The position numbers and the translations under genes were made by a program. Source: Streptomyces tibetensis (lineage in GTDB: Bacteria; Actinomycetota; Actinomycetes; Streptomycetales; Streptomycetaceae). Taken from it: 64,000 nt of DNA. The stretch lies in the NCBI RefSeq assembly GCF_007655005.1, contig NZ_SZVW01000017.1:1-64000 (forward strand), read 5' to 3'. Below the pieces are notes generated by a model. The model was not told the origin of the DNA. It did not search any database and saw only the letters and a list, made by a program, of their open reading frames with translations. Below are positions 45,201-53,329 of this stretch, one piece after another; the stretch's first letter is position 1, and every line of letters starts with the position of its first letter.

Positions 45201-46017
45201 TGACGGCCGTTCCGGCGATGACGGCGGCGATCCTGTCGCCGTCGCGCACGGCGTCGGCGAGCCGCTTGAGCACGACGACACCGACGCCCTCGCTGGGCAC
45301 CGTTCCGGCGGACCGTGCGTCGAACGGGCGGCAGTACCCGTCCGGGGCGAGGATCCCGCCCGGTTCGAAGAGGTAGCCCCACTCGCCGTGCGGCATCACC
45401 GTGACCCCGCCGGCGAGAGCGGCGTCGCACTCACCTCCCCGCAGTGCCCGCACCGCCAGGTGCACGGCCGTCAGGGAGGTCGAACAGGCCGTCTGCACGG
45501 TGATCGCGGGGCCGCGCAGCCCCAGTTTGTACGCCACCCGGGTGGCGACGAAGTCCTTCTCCCGCCCGATGTACCGGGCCAGTTCGCCCAGCGCGGCATC
45601 GTCCCGGCCGGGCCCCGAGCGGTCGGCACCGGCGTACACGCCGATCCGTCCCCGGAACCGGGCGGGGTCGATGCCCGCGTCGTCGACCGCCGTGGCCGCG
45701 CACTCCAGGAAGACCCGCTGCTGGGGGTCCATCGCCGCCGCCTCCGCCCGGCTGTACCGGAAGAAGGACCAGTCGAAGCGGCGGGAGTCCTCGATGACGC
45801 CCATGGCCGGTACGAAGTTCTCCCGGCCCACGTAGGCGGGATCCACCCCGCGCCGGTGCAGCTCCTCACGGGTGGGGCGGCTGATGCCGTCCCGGCCCGC
45901 CCGGATCAGCGACCGGAACGCCCGGACGTCGGGCGCGCCGGGCAGCCGGCAGGCCATGCCGACGACGGCGACGGCGTGCTCACCGGAGGGGGAGGAGGAC
46001 ACGGCAGGGAGGGACAT
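42244..46017 (-). CDS. Modular type I PKS: KS-AT-ACP-TE
   Basis: 1257 aa single extension and release module. KS: VAVVGMACRLPGAPDV, active Cys in VQTACSTSLTAVHLAV (about residue 178), VEAHGTATRLGDPIEV, and KGNIGHTGAAAGVTG. AT: nucleophile Ser in GNSIGEYTAAALAEVW (Asn for the usual His) and RAFHTPAMNPAA, near the HAFH malonyl motif. ACP: DDFFGLGGESLLALAL (Ser about 954). TE: LGGWSFGAVVAHETARL and VGGDHWSMLKPP. No KR, DH or ER is present, so the beta-keto group either stays or is reduced by the SDR/AKR. It probably receives the peptidyl chain from the Val-loading NRPS, adds one acetate unit and releases the product by hydrolysis or cyclisation. Confidence 0.92.
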   Translation of the reverse strand: MSLPAVSSSPSGEHAVAVVGMACRLPGAPDVRAFRSLIRAGRDGISRPTREELHRRGVDPAYVGRENFVPAMGVIEDSRRFDWSFFRYSRAEAAAMDPQQRVFLECAATAVDDAGIDPARFRGRIGVYAGADRSGPGRDDAALGELARYIGREKDFVATRVAYKLGLRGPAITVQTACSTSLTAVHLAVRALRGGECDAALAGGVTVMPHGEWGYLFEPGGILAPDGYCRPFDARSAGTVPSEGVGVVVLKRLADAVRDGDRIAAVIAGTAVNNDGADKMAYTAPSAAGQSEVIRDALEDAGIPAAAVGHVEAHGTATRLGDPIEVQALTEVFGPARGESGRCVLGAVKGNIGHTGAAAGVTGLIKTALMLEHREIVPTAHYTTPNPLLELDGSPFRVATGLEPWAPREGRAERAGAVSSFGVGGTNAHVVLTEAPAAPRPARTAGPQVLPLTGHTPAALARLGSALEERFRDGVDGPDPAGAARTLAGRRLHRFRQAVVVRDTEHAVEALRAAHGAAERLGSPGRLGKVGFLFPGQGVLKEAAGEAAHRLLPQFRAAFEEIRKTAADDCGVDLGPVVTPGGTHEGTADWFSDTVHQQLGLFALGYSFGRQLVAWGITPHAMLGNSIGEYTAAALAEVWSLPEAVGLVHARARAMRDAAPGRMVVVHASPEDVEALLPQDCGVTVAVRGNGSAVLAGGEAEMDLLLAGDALHGLRVTPVHTRRAFHTPAMNPAAEAVRDHLSSMPARPPRLPYISNTTGQWADPQAAVSPEQWAAHLREPVRLDACTATLLGSGCTTYLELGPGGSMTGSLRAAPGWDPAHRTVRFAPGRPEGQEAGLLDAIGALWELGVDRALDTVLDSRHGDPGDRPPRCSLPAHPFLGEDPDPEPAAARGERATAAVRPGAAPTAAPRDTAVPPAPRTERSVRSLLEEAWCRTLGVTTAADPDDFFGLGGESLLALALTTAVRERVGADVSVTDFMRKATFGGLVELVERGLGDRPGPASPLPGVATLREGSGRPFFLVADALGNALPYRALAARLVLDGDRPVLALEQSAHDDREGRRSVGSLAATHVRNLLRAQPTGPFTLGGWSFGAVVAHETARLLALRGHEVDLLVSLDGYVPDTHPLPVAAAPRFMLGGLKAGLDTLLGVGPLAAVHRRSPEARRRFLAGQAAVLAHRPRPVTCPAVLFKAETDPPAAGRLAHRLAGLYPAGLRVTAVGGDHWSMLKPPYVDDLAARIGEALGPDTRSGPPHKERNDS

Positions 46018-46018
46018 G

Positions 46019-47197
46019 TCAGGCTTCTCCGCCCAGGTCGACGTAGAGGTGGTCGAGACCGACGTAGCTGAGGTTGGGGCCCCACACGGCGGCCTCGTCG
46101 GACAGCCGGGCCTTCGGGAACCGCCGCGCGAGGCTGCGTAGCAGGACCGCCGCCTCCATACGGGCCAGCGGGGCGCCGACGCAGTAGTGCGGCCCGTAGC
46201 CGAAGACGAGATTCCGGTCGGTGCCCTCGTCGGCGGGTGTCTCCGCGGGGGCGGACGCGCCCGTGACCGGGCACACCGCGTCCGGCGCGGCCTCGTCGAG
46301 CGGCCCCTGCCCGGTGAGGCTCACCAGGACCAGGTCGCCGGTGCGCAGCCGGGCTCCGGCGATCTCCTGGTCGTGGGCGACGACCCGCCCCAGGTGCCGC
46401 AGCGGGGGCCGGCGTACCAGCACGGACTCCACCAGGTTCTCGACCACGCCGGGCCGGTCCGCCCGTACCGCCTCCCACAGTTCCCGGTCGCCGAGCGCCG
46501 TGAGCACGGTGGAGCCGAGCAGCGAGGCGGTGGTCTCCAGGCCGCCGAAGAGGCACATCGCCCAGGTCGCGTTGGTGCGCGCCCGGTCCTCGGGCGTGTC
46601 GGTGGGGAAGTCCTCCAGGGCGCGCGCCCCGGCGAGCGCCTCGGTCATCTCCACCATGACCCGCTGTGCCGCCCGGGCGTGGTCGCGGCGGTACATGGCG
46701 CCGATGAACAGCGACAGGGTCCGCGACCATTCGTGCAGCACCGGCGGTGGTACGTCGACGCCGACCACGTGCGCCATCACCTCGCCGGAGATGCCCTCGG
46801 CCACGGCGGGCATCACGTCGCAGGGACGTGTGGCCGCGAGCCGGGTCAGGCACTGTTCCGTGATCTCCTCGACGCGGGGCGTGAGGGACCGTACGTACGA
46901 GGCGGACAGCATCCGCTGGACGGGGCGCCGCAGCGCCGTGTGCTCGGGGGCGTCGGCCTGGACGAACCAGAGCCGCAGGAACTCGGTGAGCTCGCGGTAC
47001 TCGGCGCGGGTCGTGTCCGCCATGTACAGCTGGAAGGAGCGCTCGAAGGTCCCCGAGGCGAAGCCGGGGTGGTTGAGGACCTGCCGGGCCAGGCGGGGGT
47101 CGGCCACGACCCAGCACTCCAGTCCTTCGTCCCACTCCGGTGCCCGCCCGCCGTCCGTCAGGGACAGCGGCGGGACCGGCGCCGCGGTACGGGCCAT
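46019..47197 (-). CDS. Cytochrome P450 (cluster)
   Basis: 392 aa. Heme loop NLVFGYGPHYCVGAPLARME, I-helix CLFGGLETTASLLGSTV with the normal acid-Thr pair, and ExxR in ESVLVRRPPLRHLGR, where the spacing is unusual. Its middle (DRNLVFGYGP preceded by SAPAETPADEG) carries a Pro/Ala-rich loop of about 20 residues not common in P450s. It sits between the Val NRPS (ATGA overlap) and the PKS (1-nt gap), which suggests action on an assembly-line intermediate such as carrier-bound hydroxylation. The redox partner is not encoded nearby. Confidence 0.9.
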   Translation of the reverse strand: MARTAAPVPPLSLTDGGRAPEWDEGLECWVVADPRLARQVLNHPGFASGTFERSFQLYMADTTRAEYRELTEFLRLWFVQADAPEHTALRRPVQRMLSASYVRSLTPRVEEITEQCLTRLAATRPCDVMPAVAEGISGEVMAHVVGVDVPPPVLHEWSRTLSLFIGAMYRRDHARAAQRVMVEMTEALAGARALEDFPTDTPEDRARTNATWAMCLFGGLETTASLLGSTVLTALGDRELWEAVRADRPGVVENLVESVLVRRPPLRHLGRVVAHDQEIAGARLRTGDLVLVSLTGQGPLDEAAPDAVCPVTGASAPAETPADEGTDRNLVFGYGPHYCVGAPLARMEAAVLLRSLARRFPKARLSDEAAVWGPNLSYVGLDHLYVDLGGEA

Positions 47198-50100
47198 CAG
47201 ACCGCGGCCTTCTCGACGAGCGCGCGCAGCCCGGCGGGCGTGGGGGACAGCAGGAAGTCCCGCAGCCGGACGGACACCCCCAGCTGCTGCTTGACCTGGC
47301 GCATGAGGCGGACCGCGCCGAGGGAGTTGCCACCGATCACGAAGAAGTCGGTGTCCTCGGTGATGCCGGTGACCGGTTCCGGCGCCTCGATGACGGCGGC
47401 GAACAGTGCGGCGATGCCTTCCAGGCTGATCCCGGCCGGCGCCTCGGCCCCGGCCGTGCTTTCGGCCCCGGCCCCGGCCCCGGCCACGGTCCCGGCCTCG
47501 GTCCCGGCCACGGCTCCGGCCTCGGCCCCGGCCCCGGCCCCGGCCCCGGCCACGGTCCCGGCCTCGGTCCCGGCCACGGCTCCGGCCTCGGCCCCGGCCC
47601 CGGCCCCGGCCCCGGCCACGGTCCCGGCCTCGGTCCCGGCCACGGCTCCGGCCTCGGCCCCGGCCCCGGCCCCGGCCCCGGCCACGGTCCCGGCCTCGGT
47701 CCCGGCCACGGCTCCGGCCTCGGCCCCGGCCCCGGCCCCGGCCCCGGCCACGGTCCCGGCCTCGGTCCCGGCCACGGCTCCGGCCACGGCTCCGGCCTCG
47801 GTCCCGGCCACGGCTCCGGCCACGGTCCCGGCCTCGGCTCCGGCCACGGCTCCGGCCTCGGTCCCGGCCACGGCTCCGGCCACGGTCCTGGCCGAGGTCT
47901 CGGCCACGGCCCTCGGCTCAGCCCCGGTGACGGTCACGGCCGAGATCTGCTTCGCGGGCCCCGCGAGCGCGGCCAGTGCACGCCGGTCCACCTTGCCGTT
48001 GGCGGTGACGGGCAGCCGGTCCACCACGGCCCACAGCGCCGGGACCATGTAGGACGGCAGCCGCTCGGTGAGCAGGTCGCGCAGCCCGGCCGTGCCGACG
48101 GCCGCACCCGGCACCGGGACGACGGCGGCGACGAGCCGCTTCTCGGCGCTGTCGCCCTCGCTGACGACGACCACGGCGTCCTGCACCCCGGGATGCTCGG
48201 CGAGAACGTCGCTGATCGCACTCAGCTCGATCCGGTAACCGCGCAGCTTGACCTGGTCGTCGGCGCGGCCGAGGAAGCGCACCCGGCCCCGGCTGTCGAT
48301 CCGGACCAGGTCGCCCGTGCGGTACAGCCGCTCGGGCACGTCCGGGGACAGGTGCCCGAACACGCGGGCCGTCTCCCGCTCGTCGCCCAGGTAGCCGTCG
48401 GCGAGGCCCTCACCGCCGGTGTACAACTCGCCCACGGCACCGGGCGGAAGCAGCCGGCGGCGCCCGTCCAGCACGTACACGCGCGTGCCGGGGACGGGGC
48501 GGCCGATGGGCAGCGGCCCGTCCACGTCCTCCGCACGTGCCACCGAGTGGGTGGTGGTGAAGGTGGTGTTCTCGGTGGGGCCGTAGCCGTTGGTGACGAC
48601 CAGGCCGGGGTGCCGGGCCAGGACCCGCGCGGTGTGCTCGTGCGGTACCACGTCCCCACCGGTGAGGAGCTGGCGCAGGCTGCCGAGCGAGTCCGAGGCG
48701 AACTCCTCGACGAGCCGGAACAGCCCGGCGGTCAGCCATGCCACGGTGACCCCCCGCTCCCGCAGGAAGGCGCCCAGCTCGGTCGGCGAGGCCAGTCCGG
48801 CCGGGTGCACCTCCAGGGTCGCGCCGGTCAACAGCGCGCCCCACAGTTCGAGGGTGGAGGCGTCGAAGGAAAGCGGGGACAGCCGCAGCATCCGCTCGCC
48901 CTCGCCGAGCCGCACGTAACCCGCCTCGTGAACCAGGCGGATCACCGCGCGGTGCGGGACGCCGACGCCCTTGGGACGGCCGGTCGAGCCGGAGGTGAAG
49001 GCGACGTAGGCGAGGCGGGCCGGGTCCTCGGGCGGTGCGGGCACCGTCCGCGGGTCGGCGGGCCGCCAGCCGGGTTCCCAGACCGGCACGGCCGGGGCGC
49101 CGAGCTCCGCGAAGCGGCGCGCGGCCGATGAGCCGACGGGACCCGTCAGCGCGGCGCTGGGCCGGGCCCGCTCCACGATCCGCGCGAGGTGGCTGTCCGG
49201 CTGCGCCGGGTCGATCCCCACGTAGGCGGCCGACGCCCACTGCACACCGAGCACGGCGACGGTCTCGGCCACCGACCGCTCCACACCCACGAGCACCCGG
49301 TCGCCCGGCTTGACTCCGGCGGCGATCAGCAGGCGGGCCTGCTCGGCGGCGGCAGCGGCGAGTTCGCCGTAGGTGAGGGAGTGATGCGCGTCGCGGACCG
49401 CGACGGTGTCGGGGTGACGCGCCACCGTCTCGCGGAACAGCGCGTCGAGGGACGTCCGGGGGAAGTCGCGGCCGGTTTCGTTGATCTCGTCGAGCAGGTG
49501 CTGTCCCTCGGCGGAGATGCAGCGGACGTCCTCGAGGCGGGCCTCGGGGGCGGCGCTGACCCGCTCGACGGTCGCGAGGAAATCGGCGACGAAGGACTGG
49601 GCCTCGGCCTCGTGCCACACGCTGGTCGCGTATTCGAGGTGGCCGGCGAACGAGGGGTCCGCCTGGCCGATCAGCATGGTCAGGTCGAACTGCGAGCCGC
49701 CGCCGTGTCCTTCCTCGATCTGGATCCGGACCGGCCCGGCACTGAGCTCGCTCGGCACCAGCTGGTCGTGCATACCGAAGCAGACCTGGACGAGCGGGTG
49801 GCAGCCGAGGCTTCGCTCGATGCCGAGACGGGCGACGATCTCCTCGAACGGCAGGTCGCCGGCGTCGATGGCGGCACCCAGATTGCGGTGCACCCCCCGG
49901 AGGAACGCGGCGACGTCGAGGTCGTCGTCCACGTCGATCAGAAGGGGTACGAGATTGCCCGTGACGGCGACGAGCCGACGCAGCTCGGAGCTGCCGCGGC
50001 CGAGCAGCGGGACGCCGACCAGGAGCCGGCGGTTGCCGGTGCGCCGGGCCAGGCAGAGGCCGAAGGCGCCCAGGAGCAGGGAGTACGGGGTGATGCCGAG

Positions 50101-51096
50101 GGCCTGCGCCCGGCGGCCGACCTGGTCGGTGGTGGCCGGGCCGAGGTCGAGGCCGAGGCGGTCGCCGGCACCGTCCTGGAGGGTGGGGCGCTGCCGGTCG
50201 GCGGGGAGTTCGAGGACGCTGGGGACCCCGGCGAGGTGCTGCTTCCAGAACTCGGTCTGCTCGTCCCAGAGGCCTCGGGCGCGGGCCTCCTCCTGGTGCC
50301 GGCGGAGGGCGGAGAGCGGGCTGCCGAGGCTCTGGGCGGCTCGTTCGCACTCGGCCTTCGACTCGGCGTAGCTGTCGAATATCTCGCGCAGCAGGTAGCC
50401 CACGGCGAAGCCGTCCAGGACCATGTGGTGCGCGGTCAGTACCAGGGCGGAGCGCTCGTCGGAGGGGTCGGCCGGAGTGAAGTGGGCGAACCGGTAGGCG
50501 GGAGCGGCGGCCAGGTCGAAGGGCTCGCGGCCCAGTTCGGCACTGCGGCGCCGTACGTGGCCCTCGAAGGTCTCGGTCGGGTCGTCGTGGACGTACTCGA
50601 CGACGTCCGGTGCGTGGACGGGGAGAACCTCCTGGACCACGTCGTCGCCGGTCTCGCGGAAGACGACCCGCAGTCCCTCGTGGCGTGCGGCGGTGGCCGC
50701 GAGGGCCTTGGCCAGGATGCCGGGGTCCAGCCGGCCACCCCGGCTGAAGCACCGGAACACCAGGTTGTACGGGGAGCCCCCGGCCACCTTCTCGATCAGC
50801 CACATACCGCGCTGGGCGGGAGTGAGTGCCTGCTCGGTGTCGAGGCCGGACGGGGATGCCGGTGCCGCCCCGGTCGCCGGGGCCGCGGGGGTGGCGGCGG
50901 CGAGGACCTCGGTGAGCGGGGCGTCACCGAGCAACTCCATGATCGGGACGCGCAGCCCCAGGCGCTCCTGGAGCACTCCGGCCAGGCGCATGGCACGCAG
51001 CGAGTCACCGCCGAGCGCGATGAAACTCGCGTCGCCGAACGCGTCCGGGCCGTCCGGTATCTCCATGACCTCGGCGGCCAGCGCACCGGCCGTCAT
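47197..51096 (-). CDS. NRPS: PCP-C-A(Val-like)-PCP
   Basis: 1299 aa. PCP1: ASFIALGGDSLRAMRL (Ser32). C domain about 90-520 with intact ALVLTAHHMVLDGFAVGYLL. A domain about 530-1030: LAYVAFTSGSTGRPKGVGVP, LSFDASTLELWGALLTG, NGYGPTENTTFTTTH and TANGKVDRRAL. By eye against GrsA the code is D-A-L-W-L-G-G-T-F-K, a valine pattern. An unusual Ala/Gly/Val/Thr/Glu repeat linker of about 160 residues (about 1050-1214) joins it to PCP2 (DFFVIGGNSLGAVRLM). PCP1 has no A domain and must be loaded in trans or receive the chain from the C-PCP protein encoded upstream. ATGA overlaps at both ends tie it into the operon. Confidence 0.92.
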   Translation of the reverse strand: MTAGALAAEVMEIPDGPDAFGDASFIALGGDSLRAMRLAGVLQERLGLRVPIMELLGDAPLTEVLAAATPAAPATGAAPASPSGLDTEQALTPAQRGMWLIEKVAGGSPYNLVFRCFSRGGRLDPGILAKALAATAARHEGLRVVFRETGDDVVQEVLPVHAPDVVEYVHDDPTETFEGHVRRRSAELGREPFDLAAAPAYRFAHFTPADPSDERSALVLTAHHMVLDGFAVGYLLREIFDSYAESKAECERAAQSLGSPLSALRRHQEEARARGLWDEQTEFWKQHLAGVPSVLELPADRQRPTLQDGAGDRLGLDLGPATTDQVGRRAQALGITPYSLLLGAFGLCLARRTGNRRLLVGVPLLGRGSSELRRLVAVTGNLVPLLIDVDDDLDVAAFLRGVHRNLGAAIDAGDLPFEEIVARLGIERSLGCHPLVQVCFGMHDQLVPSELSAGPVRIQIEEGHGGGSQFDLTMLIGQADPSFAGHLEYATSVWHEAEAQSFVADFLATVERVSAAPEARLEDVRCISAEGQHLLDEINETGRDFPRTSLDALFRETVARHPDTVAVRDAHHSLTYGELAAAAAEQARLLIAAGVKPGDRVLVGVERSVAETVAVLGVQWASAAYVGIDPAQPDSHLARIVERARPSAALTGPVGSSAARRFAELGAPAVPVWEPGWRPADPRTVPAPPEDPARLAYVAFTSGSTGRPKGVGVPHRAVIRLVHEAGYVRLGEGERMLRLSPLSFDASTLELWGALLTGATLEVHPAGLASPTELGAFLRERGVTVAWLTAGLFRLVEEFASDSLGSLRQLLTGGDVVPHEHTARVLARHPGLVVTNGYGPTENTTFTTTHSVARAEDVDGPLPIGRPVPGTRVYVLDGRRRLLPPGAVGELYTGGEGLADGYLGDERETARVFGHLSPDVPERLYRTGDLVRIDSRGRVRFLGRADDQVKLRGYRIELSAISDVLAEHPGVQDAVVVVSEGDSAEKRLVAAVVPVPGAAVGTAGLRDLLTERLPSYMVPALWAVVDRLPVTANGKVDRRALAALAGPAKQISAVTVTGAEPRAVAETSARTVAGAVAGTEAGAVAGAEAGTVAGAVAGTEAGAVAGAVAGTEAGTVAGAGAGAGAEAGAVAGTEAGTVAGAGAGAGAEAGAVAGTEAGTVAGAGAGAGAEAGAVAGTEAGTVAGAGAGAGAEAGAVAGTEAGTVAGAGAGAESTAGAEAPAGISLEGIAALFAAVIEAPEPVTGITEDTDFFVIGGNSLGAVRLMRQVKQQLGVSVRLRDFLLSPTPAGLRALVEKAAV
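47458..47890. repeat. 66-bp in-frame repeat array (A-PCP linker)
   Basis: CACGGTCCCGGCCTCGGT recurs at 47485, 47551, 47617, 47683 and 47749, exactly 66 bp apart, with degenerate copies to about 47890. On the coding strand each unit encodes 22 residues of AGAVAGTEAGTVAGAGAGAG type. The array is almost pure GGCC-rich simple sequence and preserves frame. Confidence 0.92.
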
Positions 51097-52733
51097 CGGT
51101 TGCCACCCGTGGGCTCGGTGGCCGATGCGGCGGCGCCGGCGATGAGCTCGGCCTGGCCGCTGACGGTCGGCGAGCGGAACAGGTCCATGGTCCGGACCTC
51201 TCGGCCCGAGACCTGGCCGAGCCGCTCCACGAGGAGCACGAGAAGCAGGGAATCGCCGCCGGCCTCGAAGAAGCTGACGTCGTCGGCGAACTCGTCGGTG
51301 TCCAGGACCTCGTTCCACACGGAGCGGACGAGTTCGAGGCGGGCCGTCGGGTCGTCCAGGTCGGCGGGGGCGGCGGTGGGGCGTACGGACTCTTCGAGCA
51401 CGGGTTTCTCCGGGAATGTGGCCAGGCCCGCGGCGCTGCGCCGCAGATCGTGAAGGAAGCGCGAGACATCGGTGTGGCCGAAGACGTTGACGGGGTAGTC
51501 CAGCGAGAGGGCGAGTCGCCGTCCCCCCGCCGTGTCCTCCAGCCGGACGAACATCGCCAGGTCGTACTTGACGAACATCGGGTCGAGCGGGCGGAGCCGG
51601 CCCGTGACATCCGGGGTGAGCTCCAGGGACCGCGGCGCCTCGTCGAGGTTGACGAGGACCGGCGACAGCGGCGGCCACAGGGCGTTGCGGTCGGGGTTGA
51701 GGGCGGCGGAGACGGAATCGAGGGGGACGTCGCTGTCGACGAACGCCTCCATGCCGCTGACGCGCACCCCGCTGAGCAGGTCGCGCCAGGTGTCGCCCGG
51801 GCCGACGGTGACGCGCAGCACGACCGTGGTCATGAACATCCCGATCACGTCCGCGGTGGCGGGATCGTCCCGTCCGGGCCAGGCGAAGGCGATGAGGAAG
51901 TCACGCTGCGGCCCGGTACGGGCGAGGGTGCCGGCGAGCAGGGCGACCCCGACCATGAAGGGGGTGCAGCCCTCCTGCGCGGCCACCGCCATCGCCTTCT
52001 CGGTGGTCTCCTCGTCGAGAGCCGTCGCCAGGGTGGCGCCGAGCAGGGACTCCTCGCCCTCGCACGGGGTGCGGGTGAACGGCAGCCGGACCTCGGGGGG
52101 TGCGCCGCGGAGCCGGCCGACGACGTCGGCGACCTGCTCCTCGATCTCCTCGGGGGTGCGCTCCGCCGCGACCGTCGCCGGGTGCGGCAGGTCGCTCGGT
52201 TCCGGCTCCACGCCGTCGAGTCCGGCGCGGTAGAGGGAGCGGATCTCGTCGAGGAGCATGCCGCGCGAGACCCCGTCGAAGACGATGTGGTGCACGTTGA
52301 GGACGAGGAGCGTGCGCTCCGGGCCGAGGCGGATGATCTCGGCGCGAGCGGGCGCGTCCCGGCCCAGGTCGAAGGGCGCGCCGCTCAGGGTCCGTACGCG
52401 GTCGTCGACGTCGTCCTCGCTCCATCCCTCCACGGCGGCGTCGCGCAGTGCGGGCTCGGCGGGCGGCCCGTCGGTGTGGTACTCGACCCGGCGGCGCTTG
52501 ATGTCGAGCCGGAACCGGGCCCGCAGCGAGGGGTGCCGCGCGAGGGCCTTCCGGACGGACGAGACCAGCACCTCGTGGTCGACCGGGCCCGTGAACTCCA
52601 CAACGGTGGGCACCAGTTGAGTGGGCCGCAGCAGCGCGTCGCGGTCCAGGACCCACATACCTTGCTGGACCCGGGTGGCCGGATACCAGGTGTGGCCGTC
52701 GGGTGACGCACCGTTCGGCGTTTCGGGCAGCAC
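51093..52733 (-). CDS. NRPS: C-PCP didomain, first gene of the operon
   Basis: 546 aa. The condensation domain has RLGPERTLLVLNVHHIVFDG with intact HHxxxDG (about residues 148-154) and MFMTTVVLRVTVGPGDTW. The PCP at the C-terminus has DDVSFFEAGGDSLLLVLLVE (Ser about 493). There is no adenylation domain, so its PCP must be charged by another A domain, plausibly the Thr-like one encoded at 35091. As the first C domain of the line it may acylate the starter amino acid. Its stop overlaps the next NRPS start (ATGA). Confidence 0.9.
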   Translation of the reverse strand: MLPETPNGASPDGHTWYPATRVQQGMWVLDRDALLRPTQLVPTVVEFTGPVDHEVLVSSVRKALARHPSLRARFRLDIKRRRVEYHTDGPPAEPALRDAAVEGWSEDDVDDRVRTLSGAPFDLGRDAPARAEIIRLGPERTLLVLNVHHIVFDGVSRGMLLDEIRSLYRAGLDGVEPEPSDLPHPATVAAERTPEEIEEQVADVVGRLRGAPPEVRLPFTRTPCEGEESLLGATLATALDEETTEKAMAVAAQEGCTPFMVGVALLAGTLARTGPQRDFLIAFAWPGRDDPATADVIGMFMTTVVLRVTVGPGDTWRDLLSGVRVSGMEAFVDSDVPLDSVSAALNPDRNALWPPLSPVLVNLDEAPRSLELTPDVTGRLRPLDPMFVKYDLAMFVRLEDTAGGRRLALSLDYPVNVFGHTDVSRFLHDLRRSAAGLATFPEKPVLEESVRPTAAPADLDDPTARLELVRSVWNEVLDTDEFADDVSFFEAGGDSLLLVLLVERLGQVSGREVRTMDLFRSPTVSGQAELIAGAAASATEPTGGNR

Positions 52734-52863
52734 GAAGCGACCTCCGAAATCTGTGGGAAGAGGGGTGACATGCGGCGTACGGGAGCCGCCGCGTGGATCG
52801 CCGCTCCGTTGATCAGGGCAGGGCGGGCCGGCCGGCGTGCGCCGGGATCAATGCCGGTGTGCC

Positions 52864-52945
52864 GGGACGGGCAGGCCCGGGATCGAGCAGGGCGCCCCCG
52901 GGACGGGCAGGCCAGGGATCGAAAAGGGCGGGCCCGGGATCAGCC
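52864..52945. repeat. Two and a partial 36-bp repeats
   Basis: Units start at 52864 and 52900 with GGGACGGGCAGGCC and continue GGGATCGA; a third partial copy begins near 52935 and runs into the peptide gene stop. It lies in the 206-bp gap between the NRPS operon start and the peptide gene. Confidence 0.6.
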
Positions 52946-53125
52946 CCACTGCGAGTCGTCCTCGCCGACGTCCGGGGTGGGGTTGCTGCCCCACTGGGAG
53001 TCGGCCAGAACGGTCTGGTCGGCGGGGGCACGGTCGGCCGGGGCCTGGGCGGCGCCGACGCCGATGAAGGCAACGCCCGCGAGGGCAAGCGCGCCGAGTA
53101 TGTGTCTGAGAACGTTCCTGTTCAT
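52940..53125 (-). CDS. Small secreted peptide with two DSQWG motifs
   Basis: 61 aa. A signal peptide (NRNVLRHILGALALAGVAFI, then GVGAAQA) leaves a short mature part. Two DSQWG copies are placed LADSQWGSNPTPDVGE and DDSQWG, the second ending the protein exactly at the stop. The ATG at 53125 has GGGGGA upstream. It lies directly upstream of the NRPS operon on the same strand and divergent from the LuxR-type regulator gene (204 bp). I do not recognise a family. An exported signalling peptide sensed by the regulator system, or a small precursor peptide, are possible; both are guesses. Confidence 0.65.
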   Translation of the reverse strand: MNRNVLRHILGALALAGVAFIGVGAAQAPADRAPADQTVLADSQWGSNPTPDVGEDDSQWG

Positions 53126-53329
53126 CTGTCCCCCATTGTTTTGCTTCTGCGAAAGATCCGGACATCTGCGGTACAGAACCCGGCTCGGGCTCCTCCGGTG
53201 TCCGGGGCTGTGGCGGTTGTGCGGCAGAGCTGTGGTGGTTCCCCGTCGGAAGCATGCACGTATCGGCGTGCAAGGTCATCGAGGATCGAGCAGGATGATC
53301 CCGCATTGCTGAAACCAGCAGGGGGAAAT
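53126..53329. promoter_or_regulatory. Divergent promoter region, peptide/NRPS versus regulator
   Basis: 204 bp, AT-richer near both genes. TGGTTCCCCGTCG at 53236-53248 is exactly repeated at 54424-54436, in the upstream region of the P450/TE/AKR genes. Near it, GGAAGCATGC at 53248-53257 also has a relative (GGAAGCAT) at about 54369. These are the best candidates for sites bound by the cluster regulator. Confidence 0.5.

Noticed and set aside
42115..46071. Open frame of about 1300 codons opposite the PKS gene
   Set aside because: Shadow of the KS-AT-ACP-TE gene; no protein-like motifs.
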